Assembly: GCA_963754445.1 (NCBI GenBank)
Contig: CAVWFT010000001.1
Location: forward strand, 186,001 to 250,000
Direction: 5' to 3'
Length of the DNA: 64,000 bases
Source of the DNA: Bog-473 sp963754445
GTDB lineage: Bacteria; Actinomycetota; Acidimicrobiia; Acidimicrobiales; RAAP-2
This document shows positions 60,556 through 64,000 of the stretch, one piece after another (the stretch's first letter is position 1; every line of letters begins with the position of its first letter). The notes beneath the pieces are model-generated. The model worked only from the letters and a program-made list of their open reading frames with translations. It was not told where the DNA came from and did not search any database. The position numbers were made by a program, and so were the translations under genes.

Positions 60556-60627
60556 GCCGCGAGACAAGACCTCTGAACTGTCGCCCTCAGGGCGCTCTGT
60601 GGTGGTGCCCGCTCACCGCATCGCGGG

Positions 60628-63099
60628 CTAGACGGGTTGTCCTCCCGCACACCACGAATTGTCCGGCACCCCTTGGCACGGATTGGGCATCGTGGGGAGA
60701 TCACTTGGGGCGGTGGTCATGATCGGGGGTGTGGTGGGCTGTGGGTAGTTGATCCCCGTGCACGAGACTCCGAAACTGGCCGCGAACCCGGTGGCACACA
60801 GCACCTGGGTGAGCAGGGGTCCTCCGGTGTTGGCTGCACCAGCGGTCTGGCCGCACGTGCTGGGCGGCTGGGTCTGCTCGAGGTCAGAGGGAGTCGAGCC
60901 GGCAGGCGAGATGTTGCCTCCGAAGCAGTTCTGTGGTTCTCCACCGAAGAAGGTGATCTGTCCGTAGTCGCCGTTCGTCTCGTTACCGTAGCCACCGTTC
61001 CCCGAGTACGTGTTGTTCAGGAGCGCGTCCCCCTTGGGGTCGTAGATGCAATACCCCTCAGCCAGTTGGCCGCCCGATGACGCGCACAGTCCGGTTGGAC
61101 CCGGATCGCTGTCCGGAAATGGCACGAACAGGGTGCCCCAGGCATCGTTGTTGGCGAACGTGTTGTCCATCACCGTGTCGTTGGTGGCACCCGACACCGT
61201 CATTCCGGTCCCAGGGGGTTCCCCTGACAATCCCGCCCCAGGAGCTTGCGGATTGTTGTTGTCGTGTGAGTAGTTGTCCATGAAGACCCAACAGGAATGG
61301 GTGCCCGTGAACCCGCTCACCCCTCCGTAGGGACACGCGCCGTTCTGGGGCGGTGGTGGGTCACCGCCGCTCTGGGTGTTCGTGTCCAGACCATCCATGT
61401 TGTCGTCGAACTGAGAGTGCTCGATTACGAGCGTGCCTCCTGAGTTCGTTCCCGAATAGCCCAAGGCGTTGTTCTCCAACCATGAGTTGTCGACCCAGGC
61501 ATCACACACCTGCTGGCAGGCGCCGATGTACATACCCGAATCAGCGAAGTTGTTGGCGTAGGTCTGGTTCCAGACGCCGGGCCCCTGGGAGCCCGAGGAG
61601 AAGATGCCGTAGTTTCCGAAAGCGGAGCCGCCCGCGACTGCGCCATTGAAGGTATCGGTGGTCGTGAGGTAGCGGCCTTCATAGCCTTGCAGGCCGATCT
61701 TTCCTGTACCGTCGCCCCCATCCCACCAGATTTCGTTCCCGCCGTTGCCGGCCTGGTTTCCTTGACCGTCTTCGGACAGTTGGAAGTTGCAAACCGTCAG
61801 ATTGTCCACCGAGACGCCATTCGCCCAGATGTCGATTCCGTTGCGCCCCACGGGAGTTCCGCCCGAGTTCAGCGCCCCGAGATCTTGGTCAGCGGGATTA
61901 GTGCTGCATTGTGGAGCTCCGGGTTTGGTCCCGTCCACCACCACCGTATTGCGGTCCATCCCGCGCAGGTGGATGTCATTGGTATGGATCTCGACGCCCC
62001 CGTACCAGCCGAGTGAGACGTCGGTGGCCGACGGCGTGGTGAGGTGGTCCGCCTGCTCGTGGTAATCCCCGGGCGCGATGAGGATCCAATCGCCCGGCCG
62101 TGCTGCATTTACCGCTTGCTGAATGGTCTGGTACTGCCCAGGGATTCCGTCGTAGGTCCCGACCAGGAGCGCTCGGCCACCGACGGCTGGACCGACTGGT
62201 GCCATGCCGACGATGGGTTTGTTGAGCTTGAGCGATCCCAATGATCCGCTGAAGGGTGCCGTCCCGAAATTGAAGATCCCGCCGTCGGCGGCGACCAACC
62301 AGTACCCGCCTCCGTCACTCGTTGCGGACATACCGACAATCGGCTGGTTGAGGTGGATACCTGCCGTCGACCCTTCGAAATTGGCTGATCCGAAATCGAA
62401 GATCCCGCCGTCCGAAGCGACGAGTCGATACCCGTCGCCGACCGGAGTGCCGCTGATCCCTACGATCGGCTTGTTCAGGCGGGTGCCGCCCATTGACCCC
62501 TGGAAGGTCGCGTCGCCGAAGTTGAAGACGCCGCCGTCGGATGCGACGAGCCAATAGCCGTTTCCCGTCGGTGACACGACCATCCCGGCGACCGGCGCGT
62601 TCAGATGTCGGCCGCCCATGGATCCCGCAAATCCCGCGTCGCCAAAGCTGAAGATCCCGCCGTCGGACGCAACAAGCCAGTAACCGTTGCCCGTCGGTGA
62701 CGCAGCCATGCCGACGATGGGTGCGTTCAAGTGGGTTCCGCCCATCGAACCGAAGAAGGCCGCGTCACCGAAACTGAAGACTCCGCCGTCGGACGCCACG
62801 AGCCAGTAGCCCGTGCTCGACGGTGTGACGGCCATCCCCACAATGGGTGCATTCAGGTGCTTGCCGCCCGTCGAGCCAGCGAAGGGAGCGGCGCCCTCGG
62901 CGAAGACGCCGCCGTCGGAGGCCACCATCCAGTATCCGGCGGGAGTGCTCGACGCCTGCAGTCCGCCTCGGACGGCGGATGTCGTAGCCGCGCCGCCCGC
63001 AGGGCCGCTCACCATCACCAGTGCGGTGAGCACAAGCGCAATGGTGGCGATCATTCGTGCCTTCGGAAACAGGCTGTCCCGACTCCGGCGCTTACCCAC
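60628..63099 (-). CDS. secreted protein with six GYW repeats and a C-terminal beta-helix
   Basis: The 823-residue protein has a signal peptide (MIATIALVLTALVMVSGPAG). Six tandem repeats of about 42 residues follow, each of the form GYWLVASDGGVFSFGDAAF plus GSMGGTHLNAPIVGM (about residues 54-306). A right-handed parallel beta-helix comes next (TIQQAVNAARPGDWILIAPG, NGIDIWANGVSVDNLTVCNF and more). I associate the repeats with acidimicrobial extracellular proteins, where they decorate enzymes. The C-terminal tail is Pro/Cys-rich. The protein may bind surfaces or polysaccharides. Confidence 0.85.
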   Translation of the reverse strand: MGKRRSRDSLFPKARMIATIALVLTALVMVSGPAGGAATTSAVRGGLQASSTPAGYWMVASDGGVFAEGAAPFAGSTGGKHLNAPIVGMAVTPSSTGYWLVASDGGVFSFGDAAFFGSMGGTHLNAPIVGMAASPTGNGYWLVASDGGIFSFGDAGFAGSMGGRHLNAPVAGMVVSPTGNGYWLVASDGGVFNFGDATFQGSMGGTRLNKPIVGISGTPVGDGYRLVASDGGIFDFGSANFEGSTAGIHLNQPIVGMSATSDGGGYWLVAADGGIFNFGTAPFSGSLGSLKLNKPIVGMAPVGPAVGGRALLVGTYDGIPGQYQTIQQAVNAARPGDWILIAPGDYHEQADHLTTPSATDVSLGWYGGVEIHTNDIHLRGMDRNTVVVDGTKPGAPQCSTNPADQDLGALNSGGTPVGRNGIDIWANGVSVDNLTVCNFQLSEDGQGNQAGNGGNEIWWDGGDGTGKIGLQGYEGRYLTTTDTFNGAVAGGSAFGNYGIFSSGSQGPGVWNQTYANNFADSGMYIGACQQVCDAWVDNSWLENNALGYSGTNSGGTLVIEHSQFDDNMDGLDTNTQSGGDPPPPQNGACPYGGVSGFTGTHSCWVFMDNYSHDNNNPQAPGAGLSGEPPGTGMTVSGATNDTVMDNTFANNDAWGTLFVPFPDSDPGPTGLCASSGGQLAEGYCIYDPKGDALLNNTYSGNGGYGNETNGDYGQITFFGGEPQNCFGGNISPAGSTPSDLEQTQPPSTCGQTAGAANTGGPLLTQVLCATGFAASFGVSCTGINYPQPTTPPIMTTAPSDLPTMPNPCQGVPDNSWCAGGQPV

Positions 63100-63298
63100 G
63101 AGGTCCCTCGATTCCTAAGGATGCGTGGTTGGGCTTACTACCCGGCAGATGTGCCGTCAATCGGTAGGCACGGCGCCGCAGTGGTCAGGGTGCCCCGCAC
63201 CACCTCGGGAGCTGCCGCCGCCATTGTCGGTTCGTGGCGACCGGGCCACCCGGTGCCTGCCACCCGGTGTCGTTTCCGCCCCCTCCGGTGGTGACGTT

Positions 63299-64000
63299 CT
63301 ACGAAGAGTTACCCGTCTCTCGCCGCCGCACCCGCACCCCGCGAAAATCGGGATCAGCGCGCCACTCTTCGAGGAAACCGACGTACTCGAGCAGGCTGCC
63401 CGAATAGGTCAGGTTCCGGGCGGCTCGGGCGTCGATGGCCTGTTGCTCACTGTTGTAGAAGCTGGGTGTACAGCTCTGGAAGTAGCGGGCTCCGGTGACG
63501 CCGACACGAAGGAGCACGGACAGCCACTCTTCTTCGGCCGACTCCTCAGCTTCGATGGAGGCGATACCCTGATCGATGCAGGCCTCCACGATGGACGCCA
63601 CATGCTTCGCCGACTCGGAGAGCAGGTGCGAGAAATTCGTGCCGAATCCTCCTTGGACCAGGCTGATCAGCAGCATGTTGGGAAAGCCGCTGGCGAGCAC
63701 TCCGTGCAGGGTGTGGGCACCCTGGGCCCATCGCTCTGAGAGCGCGATGCCGTCGACACCCCGTGGGTTGAAGCCCAGGCGATGGTGGAGATCGGTGGTC
63801 ACCTCGAACCCGGAGGCGTAGATGATGAGGTCCACGGGGTACTCGACCCCGTCGACGACCAGTCCGTTTTCGGTGATCCGATCGACGCCACGTCCGTCGG
63901 TGTCCACCAACCGTACGTTGTCCCGATTGAACGCGGGTAGGTATTCGTCGTGAAAGCAGACGCGCTTGCAGTGCTTTCCCCAGTACGCCTTGAGCTTGTC
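63299..64000 (-). CDS. Baeyer-Villiger-type flavin monooxygenase, C-terminal part (5' end outside window)
   Basis: The final 233 or so residues of a flavin-containing monooxygenase are visible. The phrase YPVDLIIYASGFEVTTDLHH is the late ATG/YASGF motif of BVMOs, and FPNMLLISLVQGGFGTNFSH and GVTGARYFQSCTPSFYN follow the family order. The N-terminal FAD and NADPH motifs lie beyond the right edge. The neighbour on the left is unrelated. Confidence 0.85.
   Translation of the reverse strand, partial: DKLKAYWGKHCKRVCFHDEYLPAFNRDNVRLVDTDGRGVDRITENGLVVDGVEYPVDLIIYASGFEVTTDLHHRLGFNPRGVDGIALSERWAQGAHTLHGVLASGFPNMLLISLVQGGFGTNFSHLLSESAKHVASIVEACIDQGIASIEAEESAEEEWLSVLLRVGVTGARYFQSCTPSFYNSEQQAIDARAARNLTYSGSLLEYVGFLEEWRADPDFRGVRVRRRETGNSS

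Noticed and set aside
62215..62940. Regularly spaced repeats as a CRISPR array
   Set aside because: The periodicity (about 126 bases) is that of the coding repeats in the GYW protein, with no conserved palindromic spacer-repeat structure.

Overview
The window is GC-rich DNA from an actinobacterium, most probably a member of the Acidimicrobiia or a close relative. The evidence is frequent GTG starts, four-base stop/start overlaps, an F420-hydrogenase-type (FrhB) flavoprotein, a GlpR/SepX-like membrane protein, and a secreted protein at 60.6-63.1 kb carrying six 'GYWLVASDGG' repeats of the kind I associate with acidimicrobial secretomes. The placement is inference from gene content only.

Left flank (1-7.6 kb): the start of a secreted beta-propeller gene, a siroheme-synthesis gene, and a tightly overlapping operon of APS/PAPS reductase (cysH), siroheme sulfite reductase, an FrhB-family [4Fe-4S] flavoprotein, a small unknown protein and an ABC ATPase. 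Together they suggest assimilatory sulfate reduction in which the FrhB protein may feed electrons (perhaps from F420H2) to the sulfite reductase. A GlpR-like membrane protein and an intact tRNA-Ala(CGC) follow.

Island (7.6-53.6 kb): the 3' half of the tRNA-Ala gene recurs near 11.80, 31.92, 36.78 and 53.57 kb. Each copy sits in a conserved unit with paired CGTGTCTTTA direct repeats, and these look like integrase arm sites around a tRNA core. The copies cut the region into four modules of about 4.2, 20.1, 4.9 and 16.8 kb, none with a recognisable integrase. Module 1 holds an overlapping three-gene operon of unknown function (a possible defence system) and a methyltransferase/TetR pair. Module 2 holds a mixture of hydrolase, methyltransferase, MFS, two-component, thiC (with TPP riboswitch), MarR, phospholipase C-like and TauE/SafE genes, many broken. 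Module 3 holds a hydrolase-cyclase fusion, an FAD monooxygenase and a RidA remnant. Module 4 holds a minus-strand catabolic operon (desaturase-reductase fusion, dimethylformamidase-like enzyme, saccharopine dehydrogenase-like protein, peptide-type binding protein), then a TetR regulator, a sulfatase maturase with its sulfatase, and several membrane proteins. The single-base frameshifts I found lie between about 16 and 44 kb, and the truncated remnants between about 12 and 22 kb, so the middle of the island appears to be decaying.

Right flank (53.6-64 kb): two secreted beta-helix proteins, a second sulfatase, a P-loop kinase, a PASTA protein, a short cation-efflux protein, a glyoxalase-fold protein and the 3' part of a Baeyer-Villiger-type monooxygenase that runs off the right edge.
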